Shown here piece by piece: positions 26,298 through 34,581 of a DNA stretch of 64,000 nt (the first letter of the stretch is position 1; every line of letters starts with the position of its first letter). The DNA is from Rhizobium sp. R711 (GTDB lineage: Bacteria > Pseudomonadota > Alphaproteobacteria > Rhizobiales > Rhizobiaceae). Under the pieces are notes generated by a model. It was given only the letters and a program-made list of their open reading frames with translations. It searched no databases and was not told the origin of the DNA. Location: assembly GCF_002211365.1 (NCBI RefSeq), contig NZ_LOKZ01000012.1, forward strand, positions 62,001 to 126,000, in the 5' to 3' direction. The position numbers and the translations under genes were made by a program.

Positions 26298-26861
26298 TTA
26301 CTTGCAGCCTTCAACCTGCTTCAGTGCAGCGGAAATGCCAGACAGCGAGTAGCTGTACGACGTCGATGTGCCCTTGCGCGATGTCGCGTTGACGGTCATC
26401 GAGTGGCCGGTCTTCATGGCCGCGACGAGCGCCGGCTCCTGAGCTGCATTCTCGACCCAGCCGGCCTTGTCCTTGGTGAACATCACGAAGGTCTTGTTGT
26501 CGATGACGACGTCGATCTTCGAGTTCTCCTTGACGGTGTAGCCCATCATTGCCTGCGGCTCGTAGGAAATGTTCTGACCGGGGCGCTGCGAAACGATGAA
26601 GAAGTTATCACCATGATCAATGCCGGCGGGCTTCTTCTCCGTCGGCACCGACAGAACGTAGCAGACGGTGTTCGCGCCGGACTTGTAGGAATAGGCGCCC
26701 CAGGCCTGGAACTGCTGGATGCGTGTCGGCGCTGTCGAAGCCGGGGTGGCCTGCTGCTGCGCTGCGGGCGCTGCAGGCTGCGACTTCTTGGACTGAGCGG
26801 ATGCAATGCCGGCGCCGGCGAGAACGAGGGAAAGGGCGATTGCGGTACTTCTAAGAAACAT
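26298..26861 (-). CDS. Invasion-associated locus B (IalB) family protein
   Basis: A 187-residue secreted protein: signal peptide MFLRSTAIALSLVLAGAGIASA, a Pro/Ala/Gln-rich linker to about residue 45, then an IalB-type domain (WGAYSYKSGANTVCYVLSVPTEKKPAG and the later FVMFTKDKAGWVENAA). The family is named from Bartonella erythrocyte invasion, but it is widespread in non-pathogenic rhizobia where the role is unknown. Two cysteines (in TVCYVL and near the C-terminus in EGCK) may form a disulphide. Confidence 0.85.
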   Translation of the reverse strand: MFLRSTAIALSLVLAGAGIASAQSKKSQPAAPAAQQQATPASTAPTRIQQFQAWGAYSYKSGANTVCYVLSVPTEKKPAGIDHGDNFFIVSQRPGQNISYEPQAMMGYTVKENSKIDVVIDNKTFVMFTKDKAGWVENAAQEPALVAAMKTGHSMTVNATSRKGTSTSYSYSLSGISAALKQVEGCK

Positions 26862-27195
26862 GGATATCCTGCCGGTTCTTGCGATTCGAGCCCGAAGCGA
26901 ACGGGCGGCGCATAATCACGATCTGCTTTATTTTGACTTAATTCAGGTTACCAAAGCGTCAACAGGGACTGCGAGAAGTCCCTGCCTGTGCCATTTTCGC
27001 CCAAGTGTCAACGTCGGGCGCTGGCGCCTCGCCCGTGATGACGTGATACTGCGTGCGCACACAGACCATCGTCACGGATGAATCTAAGACATAAAGATTC
27101 AGGCAAGAGTTTGACGTTTTTAGAAACCGTTGTACGTCAATAAGCGTTGGAAATCCGTTGGAGAATTCGCCGAGCTAGGGGACTTTGGACGGGAT
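26862..27195. other. Structured intergenic region before the ECF sigma gene (334 bases)
   Basis: It separates divergent genes. It holds a clean 8-pair stem-loop CAGGGACT/AGTCCCTG (26963-26984), a second stem CGGGCG/CGCCCG (27015-27035) enclosing GGCGCTGGCGCC, and a TTGACG at 27111-27116 that may be a -35 element of the sigma gene. No convincing coding frame is present. A small RNA is possible but not shown. Confidence 0.4.
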
Positions 27196-27756
27196 ATGAA
27201 TGCCGAGGAGAAACAGCGCTTCGCCGACCTCGCCAAGGCCGTTGCGGAACGCCGCGACCAAGAGGCATTCGCCGTGCTGTTCGACTACTTCGCGCCGCGC
27301 CTCAAATCCTGGCTTCTGCGCCAAAGAATGTCGAGTGGCGAAGCCGAGGAACTGGTCCAGGAAGTACTGATCGTGCTCTGGCACAAGGCTGAATTTTACG
27401 ATGCGGCGAGATCGTCTCTTTCCACCTGGCTTTTTCGCATAGCCCGCAACCGCCGGATCGATCTTCAGCGCCGGGCCAGAACGCGCACCCTGGATGAGGC
27501 AGACCCGGCATTGCAGCCGGTCGCGGAAAACGGCGCAGACGAGATCCTCGCAAATGACGATCGCGACGCACATGTACGCGCCGCTGTCAGCCAACTTCCG
27601 GAAGAGCAGCAGGAAATGCTCCGCGCCGCATTTTTTCTCGGCCAATCCCATTCGCAGATCGCCGAGGCAACGGGCTTGCCGCTCGGCACCGTAAAGTCGC
27701 GGATCCGGCTTGCCTTCGGAAAGCTCCGGAAGGTTCTTGAGGCCGAAAGCGCCTGA
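27196..27756 (+). CDS. ECF-type RNA polymerase sigma factor
   Basis: A 186-residue sigma-70 family protein with only regions 2 and 4. Region 2 (about 25-90) includes the -10 recognition helix in EELVQEVLIVLWHKAEFYD and STWLFRIARNRRID; region 4 (about 125-180) has the helix-turn-helix LPEEQQEMLRAAFFLGQSHSQIAEATGLPLGTVKSR. ECF factors direct stress regulons and are usually held by an anti-sigma encoded next door; here the downstream genes are on the other strand and none resembles an anti-sigma. The ATG at 27196 with GGACGGG upstream gives a normal ECF N-terminus; a TTG at 27130 is less likely. Confidence 0.9.
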   Translation: MNAEEKQRFADLAKAVAERRDQEAFAVLFDYFAPRLKSWLLRQRMSSGEAEELVQEVLIVLWHKAEFYDAARSSLSTWLFRIARNRRIDLQRRARTRTLDEADPALQPVAENGADEILANDDRDAHVRAAVSQLPEEQQEMLRAAFFLGQSHSQIAEATGLPLGTVKSRIRLAFGKLRKVLEAESA

Positions 27757-27767
27757 CCGAGACCGGG

Positions 27768-28157
27768 CTAGATTGTCTTCATGCCTTCAGGCTTGTCGGC
27801 GAGCGCGCGGTCGGCAGCTTCATAGTGCTTCGGCTGCAGGTGCCGGCTGACCATGGCAAAAGCGGCGGAAAGGACTGCCACGTCGTCCGAAAACCCGATC
27901 ACGGCAAAAACATCGGGAATCATGTCGACCGGCATGACGAAATAGGCAAGTGCGGCCAGGAGCACGCCGCGGACCCTTGTCGGCGTCTGCGGATCCATGG
28001 CGCAATAGAAAGCGGCGACGACGTCGCGTGAGAACGGGATCTGGCGGACCGCCTTCTTGAAGGTCGGCCAGAATTTCTTGCGCACGGTCTCTTCGCGCCG
28101 GCTCTGTGTATCATCATCGCCCGGCAGCAGGATCTCACCGAATTTGACGTCGTCCAT
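27768..28157 (-). CDS. DUF1232 (YkvA-like) membrane-associated protein
   Basis: A 129-residue protein with the DUF1232 core: a hydrophobic helix GVLLAALAYFVMPVDMIPDVFAVIGFSDDVAV near residues 66-97, containing the hallmark PxDxIPD. Function unknown. The gene converges with the sigma factor gene, 11 bases between stops. An ATG at 28175 would add six residues; the start at 28157 has a GAGAGGA ribosome binding site. Confidence 0.85.
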   Translation of the reverse strand: MDDVKFGEILLPGDDDTQSRREETVRKKFWPTFKKAVRQIPFSRDVVAAFYCAMDPQTPTRVRGVLLAALAYFVMPVDMIPDVFAVIGFSDDVAVLSAAFAMVSRHLQPKHYEAADRALADKPEGMKTI

Positions 28158-28208
28158 TCCGATCGGTCCTCTCATTCATGCGCACATATGGTGATGGTGG
28201 CAACGGAT

Positions 28209-28514
28209 TCAATCAAGCCGGGGCGCTGCCGCCTTCTCCATTGCCGCAGCCAGTCTGAAGTCAAGCTCGGTAAGCCCGCCCGCATCATGGGTATTGAGCT
28301 TCACGTCGACGCGCGAATAGACATTGAACCATTCCGGATGATGATTGAGCCGTTCTGCTGCGAGCGCCGCTTCCGTCATGAAGCCGAAAGCCTCGACGAA
28401 ATTGCGAAACTTGAAGCTTCGCGATATCGACGTGCCAGTGTCGTCGAGCGACCAGCCGTCAAGCTTGGCGAGTTCGGTAGCGATGGCTTGCCGTTCCAGT
28501 TTTTCCCGTTTCAT
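28209..28514 (-). CDS. phhB: 4a-hydroxytetrahydrobiopterin dehydratase (PCD/DCoH)
   Basis: A 101-residue pterin-4a-carbinolamine dehydratase. The active-site motif [29 protein letters not shown] (His58, His59 and a later His) is intact and length is normal. It recycles pterin cofactor of phenylalanine hydroxylase; no phhA is nearby, and rhizobial copies often stand alone, so the physiological partner is unclear. Divergent from the tyrosine phosphatase gene with 34 bases between starts. Confidence 0.9.
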   Translation of the reverse strand: MKREKLERQAIATELAKLDGWSLDDTGTSISRSFKFRNFVEAFGFMTEAALAAERLNHHPEWFNVYSRVDVKLNTHDAGGLTELDFRLAAAMEKAAAPRLD

Positions 28515-28548
28515 GCGATTGTCCCTTCTCTTCCGTCATGGACCACAG

Positions 28549-29049
28549 ATGAAACGCATTAGCATCCTGTTTGTTTGCATGGGCAATATCTGCCGTTCTC
28601 CTCTTGCCGAGGGGATCTTCTCGCATCTCGTCGATGAGTCCGGCTTTGCCGATCGTTTCGAGATCGACTCGGCCGGCACGGGCGGTTGGCAAGAGGGCGA
28701 TCATCCGGATCGGCGTTCGATCGCAACAGCCAAAGGCCACGGGATCGATATTTCTCAGCAACGCGCCCGCCAGATCAGGACGAAGGATTTCAGCGACTTC
28801 GACCTGATACTCGCGATGGATCGCGCGAATATCGCCGAGTTGCATCGGATGAGCCCCGGAGCCGCAAACATCCGCCTGTTCGGCGATTTCGCATTGGCAA
28901 GCGGCGAGGATATACCCGACCCCTATTTCGGCAGCAGCGACGGCTTCGAACTCGTCTACGCCAGGCTCTTTGCTGGCTGCAGGAAGCTGCTCGAGACGCT
29001 GGGCACCGACAATGCCTCGTGGAGCGGGAAGATCTCTTCCGTCAGATAA
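28549..29049 (+). CDS. Low molecular weight protein-tyrosine phosphatase
   Basis: A 166-residue LMW-PTP. The P-loop CMGNICRS occupies residues 10-17 (nucleophile Cys10, Arg16) and the general acid Asp124 is in IPDPYFG. It dephosphorylates tyrosine on proteins or acts as an arsenate reductase-like paralogue; with no Wzc-type kinase nearby the target is unknown. Its 3' 94 bases overlap the 3' end of the RNA ligase gene on the other strand, which is uncommon and means the C-terminal tails are co-constrained. Confidence 0.92.
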   Translation: MKRISILFVCMGNICRSPLAEGIFSHLVDESGFADRFEIDSAGTGGWQEGDHPDRRSIATAKGHGIDISQQRARQIRTKDFSDFDLILAMDRANIAELHRMSPGAANIRLFGDFALASGEDIPDPYFGSSDGFELVYARLFAGCRKLLETLGTDNASWSGKISSVR

Positions 29050-29549
29050 GGCCCACCGCCGACCGATTCCCTCGACGACAGCAGAACGAAGCGCGGAACC
29101 GTGAAGGCCGAAGTCTGGAAATTTCCACGTCCGGCGAGATAGTGCACGACATCGTCGACTCGCGACGATTTCAACCGCGCCAGCGTGACATGAGGCGTGA
29201 ACTTGCGGGGATCCGGCGGCAATCCGATACGCTGGCAGATCCGCTCAATTTCCGCCTGGAGGGCGTACATCTCGGGTGAAGGCGAGACACCAGCCCAAAC
29301 CGAATGCGGCTTCTTGGATCCGAATGCGCCGATACCATCAAGACGAATCTGGAATTCCGGGCGGTCGATGCGGTCTAGCCGATCGACAATTTCGTCTGCC
29401 GTCCGTCCATCGACATCGCCGATGAACCGCAAAGTGATGTGGTAATTCTCCACATCGATCCATCTTGCACCAGGGAGACCACCGCGCAGCAATGAAAGGC
29501 TCATCGCGGCATTGCGCGGAATTTCGAGGGCGGTAAACAGTCTCGGCAT
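28956..29549 (-). CDS. thpR: RNA 2',3'-cyclic phosphodiesterase (2'-5' RNA ligase family)
   Basis: A 197-residue 2H phosphoesterase with the two required tetrapeptides HITL (37-40) and HVTL (120-123). ThpR opens 2',3'-cyclic phosphates on RNA and can join tRNA halves in vitro. ATG at 29549 (MPRLFTALEIP) matches the family; the frame extends to 29594. About 31 C-terminal residues are encoded by DNA shared antisense with the phosphatase gene. Confidence 0.9.
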   Translation of the reverse strand: MPRLFTALEIPRNAAMSLSLLRGGLPGARWIDVENYHITLRFIGDVDGRTADEIVDRLDRIDRPEFQIRLDGIGAFGSKKPHSVWAGVSPSPEMYALQAEIERICQRIGLPPDPRKFTPHVTLARLKSSRVDDVVHYLAGRGNFQTSAFTVPRFVLLSSRESVGGGPYLTEEIFPLHEALSVPSVSSSFLQPAKSLA

Positions 29550-29617
29550 AACGAGCACTCCCCGAATCTTTTGCAGGTGCTCACACGGAATCACGCATTG
29601 GGCACCTGTGCAAGCCC

Positions 29618-30262
29618 CTAATTCTTCACAGTAGAAATCGTTCCCAAGAATTGCGTGATAGCCGGCTCCATCTTTTCGACCATCACATCGACACCCTTGC
29701 TGTTGGGATGCATCCCGTCCTCGAGCTTTAAACCAGCCTCAAGAGCGACGCCGTCCAGAAAGAATGGATAGAGCGCAACACCATGTTTTTGTGCGAGTTT
29801 CTGGTATATCGAGTTGAAGCGTGCGGCATAGTCATCGCCCATGTTGGGCGGTGCCAGCATACCGACAAGGAGAACGGCTATCCCGCGTTCCTTTAGCCGG
29901 GCAATCATCTGCTCGAGATTCTTCTCGCTTTCTTCAGGAGGAATGCCACGCAGCGCATCATTGGCGCCGAGTTCGAGGATTACGCCGTCAGTGCCGTCTG
30001 GAACCGACCAGTCGATTCGCGCAAGACCGCCTGTCGTCGTGTCGCCCGACACGCCAGCATTGGCGATTGATATATCCACCCCTTTGGCTTTCAGGGCTGC
30101 TTGCAGTTTTTCCGGAAAGCCGTCACCGGGAGGAAGCTGATAGCCCGCCATCAGGCTGTCTCCAAAACCGACCAGGCTGATTGTCCTTGCACTGGCCGCG
30201 ACCGCAAAGGTCAGCGAAGCAACAATGACGGCGATGTGAAGGCCGGCAACTTTAAAACTCAT
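29618..30262 (-). CDS. GDSL arylesterase / TesA-like lysophospholipase
   Basis: A 214-residue secreted SGNH hydrolase. A signal peptide (about residues 1-25, ending ASA) precedes GFGDSLMAGY with the nucleophile in GDSL (34-37); other blocks are LGANDALRG and the C-terminal DGMHPNS with the catalytic Asp and His. It hydrolyses esters or thioesters in the periplasm. It is divergent from the ABC genes, the common tesA - ybbA - ybbP arrangement. Confidence 0.92.
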   Translation of the reverse strand: MSFKVAGLHIAVIVASLTFAVAASARTISLVGFGDSLMAGYQLPPGDGFPEKLQAALKAKGVDISIANAGVSGDTTTGGLARIDWSVPDGTDGVILELGANDALRGIPPEESEKNLEQMIARLKERGIAVLLVGMLAPPNMGDDYAARFNSIYQKLAQKHGVALYPFFLDGVALEAGLKLEDGMHPNSKGVDVMVEKMEPAITQFLGTISTVKN

Positions 30263-30315
30263 TCCGCTTTCCCTAGATTGGCAGGACGATCGGCATCTAT
30301 ATAGGGCGAATACTG

Positions 30316-31023
30316 TTGGCAAAAACCATCATCGAGTTGAAGCGCGCCGATTTGACGCTTGGCAACGCCGCTGCGTCCGTCCATGTGCTGAAAGGCATTG
30401 ACCTGACGATTGCCGCCGGGGAGTCGGTCGGCATCGTGGGACCGTCGGGCTCCGGAAAATCCACCCTGCTTATGGTGCTCGCCGGGTTGGAAAAACTCGA
30501 TAGTGGCGAAATCAACGTCAGCGGCACCCCATTGCATGCCCTGAGCGAAGACGAGGTGGCCGACTTCCGTGGCCGCAACATCGGCATCGTTTTCCAATCC
30601 TTCCACTTGATTGCCAACATGACGGCGCTGGAAAACGTCGCTGTGCCGTTGGAACTCGCCAACCTTCCCAATCCCTTTGAGATTGCGCGCCGCGAGCTAA
30701 AATCTGTCGGCCTTGGCGATCGATTGAACCACTATCCCGGCCAGTTGTCCGGCGGCGAACAGCAGCGTGTAGCAATTGCGCGCGCCCTTGCGCCCTCGCC
30801 GGCGTTGCTGATTGCCGACGAACCGACCGGCAATCTCGACACCGACACCGGCCGTCAGATTGCCGATCTCCTTTTTTCCAAACAGGCCGAGCGCGACATG
30901 ACGCTGCTGCTCGTTACCCATGACACTGCACTCGCTAAGCGTTGCTCCAGGCAGATCAGAGTTCGTTCCGGCCAGATCGAGGGCGATAGCGCGCCAGTGC
31001 AGCCTGAGGCGGCGATTGCATGA
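30316..31023 (+). CDS. ABC transporter ATP-binding protein (YbbA-like)
   Basis: A 235-residue ATPase of the LolD/MacB-type group: Walker [10 protein letters not shown] (42-50), LSGGEQQR, Walker [13 protein letters not shown], switch VTHD. It starts with TTG; no in-frame ATG lies upstream. It would power the large permease encoded directly downstream (4-base ATGA overlap). YbbA/YbbP systems are thought to move lipids or lipoprotein-related substrates out of the inner membrane, with the neighbouring esterase acting in the periplasm. Confidence 0.9.
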   Translation: MAKTIIELKRADLTLGNAAASVHVLKGIDLTIAAGESVGIVGPSGSGKSTLLMVLAGLEKLDSGEINVSGTPLHALSEDEVADFRGRNIGIVFQSFHLIANMTALENVAVPLELANLPNPFEIARRELKSVGLGDRLNHYPGQLSGGEQQRVAIARALAPSPALLIADEPTGNLDTDTGRQIADLLFSKQAERDMTLLLVTHDTALAKRCSRQIRVRSGQIEGDSAPVQPEAAIA

Positions 31024-33563
31024 CATTGCTGAGCCCGCGCGTCTCCCTCGCCTTCCGTCTCGCGCTTCGCGAGTTGCGCGGCGGGCTAGGCGGCTTCTAC
31101 ATTTTTCTGGCCTGCATCGCTCTCGGGACCGGTGCCATTGCGGCAGTCAATTCGGTTTCGCAGTCCATCACCGACACGATCGCGACGCAAGGTCAGGAGA
31201 TTCTGGCCGGCGATGCACGCTTCGAGCTCAACAACCGCGAGGCCACCGAAGCGGAGATGGACTTCCTGCGTGGCTTAGGAAAGGTGTCCGTATCAACAGG
31301 CCTGCGCTCGATGGCGCGCAAACCGGACGGCTCGGACCAGGCTCTCGTCGAAGTCAAGGCGGTCGATGGCGCCTATCCGCTATACGGCACCTTCCAAGCC
31401 CAACCGAACTATCCTTTGCACACGCTCCTTTCCGGGCAGAGCGGCACCTACGGTGCAGTTGCAGCGCCGCTTCTTTTGGAGCGGCTCGGCCTCTCCATTG
31501 GTGACGAAATCCTCCTCGGCAACGTCATTCTGAACGTCACCGGAACGATCAAGACCGAACCGGACGCGGTTTCGGAAGGCTTCGGTTTCGCGCCGCGCCT
31601 TCTTGTGAGCAGGGAGGCGCTGAAGGCGTCCGGCCTCATCCAGACCGGCAGTCTGGTCGAACACGCCTACAAGATCCGCATGGACGACCCCGCCGAGAGA
31701 TCTATGATCGGCGATCGGGCCGCGAAGGAATTTCCGTCGGCCGGCTGGTCAATCCGCACCAGCGACCGGGCAGCCCCGTCGCTAACCGAGAACATTGAGC
31801 GGTTTTCGCAGTTCCTGACTCTGGTCGGACTGACAGCGCTGATCGTCGGTGGAGTCGGCGTCGCCAATGCCGTGCGAGCCTTCCTCGATTCCAAGCGCAC
31901 AACGATAGCGACGTTCAAATGTCTCGGCGCACCGGCAGCAACCGTCGTGCTGATCTATCTCTTTCAGATCGCAATCATTGCTCTCGGCGGCATGGTCGCA
32001 GGCTTGGTCATCGGCGCGCTGGCACCAATCGTGGCATCACAATTCCTGGCGCAATTTCTGCCTGTTTCCACCGCCCTGACATTCTACCCCGGGGCCTTGG
32101 CCCTCGCAGTCCTGTTTGGCATTTTGACAACGCTGGCCTTTGCCATCATGCCGCTCGGACACTCCCGCGAGGTTCCGGCGACAGCGCTCTTCCGCGAGCA
32201 GGGTTTCGAAGCGCGGGGGCTACCCTCCTGGCCGTATATCCTTCTTGCCGCAGTCTTTCTGCTTGCCCTCGCCGGGCTCGCGATCGCAACTGCCTATGAT
32301 CGCTTCATTGCAATCGTCTTTGTCGGGGCAATCGTCTTTGCCTTCGTGATCCTGCGGCTCGTCGCAGCCGGCATTGCTTGGCTCGCGCGCCGCAGCCCAC
32401 GGGTGAATTCGCCAGCCCTGCGGCTCGCAATCGGCAACATCCACAGGCCGGGCGCTCTGACGCCCTCCGTCGTCCTGTCTCTCGGCCTTGGCCTGGCCCT
32501 TCTCGTGACCCTTACCTTGATCGACGGCAATATGCGGCAACAATTGACTGGACGCATGTCTGCTGGGGCGCCGAACTTCTTCTTCGTCGACATTCAGGGA
32601 TCGGAACTCGAGAAATTCCGCAGCGTCGTCAAAGCCAGTTCGCCGGATGGCAAGCTGGTCGAGGTGCCGATGCTGCGCGGCCGAATCCTCGCGCTTAACG
32701 GCGAGGATGTAGCGAAGCGGAAGGTGCCGCCGGCCGGCCAATGGGTGCTGCGAGGCGACCGAGGCATCACCTATTCGGAAGCAATCCCAGAAAATGCATC
32801 TTTGACCGATGGTTCGTGGTGGCCGAAGGATTACAGCGGTGAACCACTCGTCTCCTTCTCTGCCGAGGAGGCAAAGGAACTCGGCCTGAAGATCGGCGAT
32901 ACCGTCACCGTCAACGTGCTAGGGCGGAACATCACCGCCAGGATCGCAAACCTGCGCAAGGTCGAGTGGGAATCGCTTTCCATCAACTTCGTGATGGTGT
33001 TCTCGCCGAATACGTTCCGCGGCGCCCCCCATGCCTGGTTGGCGACGCTCACCGACCCGACGGCGACCTCCAGCCAGGAGGCCGCGATCCTCAAGTCCGT
33101 GACAAACACCTATCCGACGATCACCAGCGTGCGGGTCAAGGATGCGATCGACATCGTCAATACCCTGGTGGCGCAGTTGGCAACGGCGATCCGCGCCGCC
33201 GCCTCGGTCGCACTCATCGCATCGGTCCTCGTCCTTGCTGGCGCTCTGGCGGCCGGCAACCGCGCTCGTACCCACGATGCGGTCGTCCTCAAGACACTGG
33301 GCGCGACGCGGCGAATGCTGATCCGTGCCTTCTGCTACGAGTACCTCATCCTCGGCGCTGCGACCGCGGTCTTTGCGCTCTTTGCCGGTGGCGTCGCGGC
33401 CTGGTTCATCACCACCCGGATCATGCGCATCTCCTCGCACTTCCTGCCCGATGTCGCCGGCCTGACGCTCGTGACGGCCCTGGTGCTGACCGTCGGTATT
33501 GGACTCATCGGCACTTGGCGCATCCTGGGGCAGAAGGCGGCACCCGTTTTGCGCGAACTCTGA
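31020..33563 (+). CDS. FtsX-like ABC transporter permease (YbbP-like)
   Basis: An 847-residue permease with an N-terminal membrane helix, a large periplasmic domain, and FtsX-type helix bundles at about 255-380 and at the C-terminal end (about 715-840), with additional helices near 400-500. The duplicated architecture matches the YbbP family. The ATG overlaps the ATPase stop, so the two are coupled. Substrate unknown; a role in envelope lipid or lipoprotein handling is inferred from the family and the adjacent esterase. Confidence 0.9.
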   Translation: MTLLSPRVSLAFRLALRELRGGLGGFYIFLACIALGTGAIAAVNSVSQSITDTIATQGQEILAGDARFELNNREATEAEMDFLRGLGKVSVSTGLRSMARKPDGSDQALVEVKAVDGAYPLYGTFQAQPNYPLHTLLSGQSGTYGAVAAPLLLERLGLSIGDEILLGNVILNVTGTIKTEPDAVSEGFGFAPRLLVSREALKASGLIQTGSLVEHAYKIRMDDPAERSMIGDRAAKEFPSAGWSIRTSDRAAPSLTENIERFSQFLTLVGLTALIVGGVGVANAVRAFLDSKRTTIATFKCLGAPAATVVLIYLFQIAIIALGGMVAGLVIGALAPIVASQFLAQFLPVSTALTFYPGALALAVLFGILTTLAFAIMPLGHSREVPATALFREQGFEARGLPSWPYILLAAVFLLALAGLAIATAYDRFIAIVFVGAIVFAFVILRLVAAGIAWLARRSPRVNSPALRLAIGNIHRPGALTPSVVLSLGLGLALLVTLTLIDGNMRQQLTGRMSAGAPNFFFVDIQGSELEKFRSVVKASSPDGKLVEVPMLRGRILALNGEDVAKRKVPPAGQWVLRGDRGITYSEAIPENASLTDGSWWPKDYSGEPLVSFSAEEAKELGLKIGDTVTVNVLGRNITARIANLRKVEWESLSINFVMVFSPNTFRGAPHAWLATLTDPTATSSQEAAILKSVTNTYPTITSVRVKDAIDIVNTLVAQLATAIRAAASVALIASVLVLAGALAAGNRARTHDAVVLKTLGATRRMLIRAFCYEYLILGAATAVFALFAGGVAAWFITTRIMRISSHFLPDVAGLTLVTALVLTVGIGLIGTWRILGQKAAPVLREL

Positions 33564-33603
33564 TGGACCGAACGGAGAAATTCCCTTCACCTTACGGCGA
33601 TTT

Positions 33604-33619
33604 AACCCGATCTCGGGTT
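33604..33619. repeat. Short perfect hairpin after the permease gene
   Basis: AACCCGA / TCGGGTT with a 2-base spacer lies 41 bases after the permease stop. It has no T run on the plus strand; it may be an mRNA end hairpin. Confidence 0.35.
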
Positions 33620-33627
33620 GCAAGGGC

Positions 33628-33657
33628 CTTGTTTGCGAAAGCCGAAAGGCTCATATT
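33628..33657 (+). promoter_or_regulatory. Candidate promoter of the BAX inhibitor-1 gene
   Basis: CTTGTT (33628-33633) and CATATT (33652-33657) are separated by 18 bases, a moderate match to the rhizobial CTTGAC-N17-CTATAT pattern. A start of transcription about eight bases on would place the ybhL-type leader at the very 5' end of the mRNA. Confidence 0.35.
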
Positions 33658-33670
33658 GTCTGCAGGCATG

Positions 33671-33740
33671 CTGGGCTCCGCAGCGGCGCCCGGGTTTTTG
33701 CGCCCGACACCGTGTCCACACCGGAGCTTGTAAGAGGAAA
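33671..33740 (+). ncRNA. ybhL-type leader RNA element
   Basis: Immediately before the BAX inhibitor-1 (YbhL-like) gene, GGCTCCG (33674-33680) pairs with CGGAGCT (33722-33728), enclosing a GC-rich inner hairpin with a loop of five Ts (33695-33699), and the ribosome binding site AAGAGG follows within ten bases. Position, outer stem, and gene partner agree with the alphaproteobacterial ybhL motif described from comparative genomics; I match it from memory of the pattern, not by a covariance search. Confidence 0.6.
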
Positions 33741-33742
33741 CT

Positions 33743-34471
33743 ATGGCTGACCTTCGTAATTACCAAGGCCGCGTACAGACTGGCGAGATGATCGACCAGG
33801 GCCTACGCAGCTATATGCTCAAGGTCTACAACCTGATGGCGCTGGGTCTGGCGATCACGGGTGTAGCCGCCTATCTGGGCTTCAATTTCGCCGTTCAGGA
33901 CGGCCAACTGACGCAGTTTGGCGTATTGCTTTTCCAGTCGCCGCTCCGTTGGGTGGTGATTCTTGCACCGCTGGCCGCCGTGTTCTTCCTGAGCTTCAGG
34001 ATTAACCGGATGAGCGTTGCCGCCGCGCAAACGACCTTCTGGGTCTACGCCGCGCTGGTGGGACTATCGCTCGCGTCCATCTTCCTGGTCTACACGCAGT
34101 CGAGCATCACGCAGACGTTCTTCGTGACCGCGGCCTCCTTTGGCGCGCTCTCGCTGTACGGCTACACGACCAAGCGCGATCTCTCTGCGATGGGCTCGTT
34201 CCTGATCATGGGTCTTTTCGGCCTGATCATCGCGTCGATCGTGAACATCTTCCTGGCATCGTCCGCGCTTCAGTTCGCGGTTTCGGTGATCGGCGTTCTG
34301 ATCTTCGCAGGCCTTACCGCCTACGATACGCAGCGCATCAAGGAACTGTACTACGAAGCCGATGGTGCGGATGTTGCCGGCCGCAAGGCTATCATGGGTG
34401 CACTGACACTGTATCTCGACTTCATCAACCTCTTCATGTTCCTCCTGCAGTTCATGGGCGACCGCAAGTAA
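33743..34471 (+). CDS. BAX inhibitor-1 / YccA-YbhL family membrane protein
   Basis: A 242-residue protein with seven hydrophobic helices beginning near residue 32 and the family motif in TAYDTQRIKELYYEADG near the C-terminus, where conserved Asp residues form the di-aspartyl pH sensor of the BI-1 fold. Members act as calcium-leak channels or interact with membrane proteases. The start has a good AAGAGG ribosome binding site, probably under control of the leader RNA, and transcription ends at a strong terminator. Confidence 0.93.
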   Translation: MADLRNYQGRVQTGEMIDQGLRSYMLKVYNLMALGLAITGVAAYLGFNFAVQDGQLTQFGVLLFQSPLRWVVILAPLAAVFFLSFRINRMSVAAAQTTFWVYAALVGLSLASIFLVYTQSSITQTFFVTAASFGALSLYGYTTKRDLSAMGSFLIMGLFGLIIASIVNIFLASSALQFAVSVIGVLIFAGLTAYDTQRIKELYYEADGADVAGRKAIMGALTLYLDFINLFMFLLQFMGDRK

Positions 34472-34491
34472 GGAACAGGAACGCCATCGAA

Positions 34492-34519
34492 AAAGGCGGC
34501 TTCGGCCGCCTTTTTTGTT
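34492..34519 (+). terminator. Intrinsic terminator of the BAX inhibitor-1 gene
   Basis: AAAGGCGGC / GCCGCCTTT with a TTCG tetraloop, followed by a T run (TTTTTTGTT), 21 bases beyond the stop codon. Confidence 0.92.
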
Positions 34520-34581
34520 GCCTGGTTACGCGGAGAGTGATTTCTGGAGGAGTCCATTGTCATTTCCGACCGGCTGCCTGA

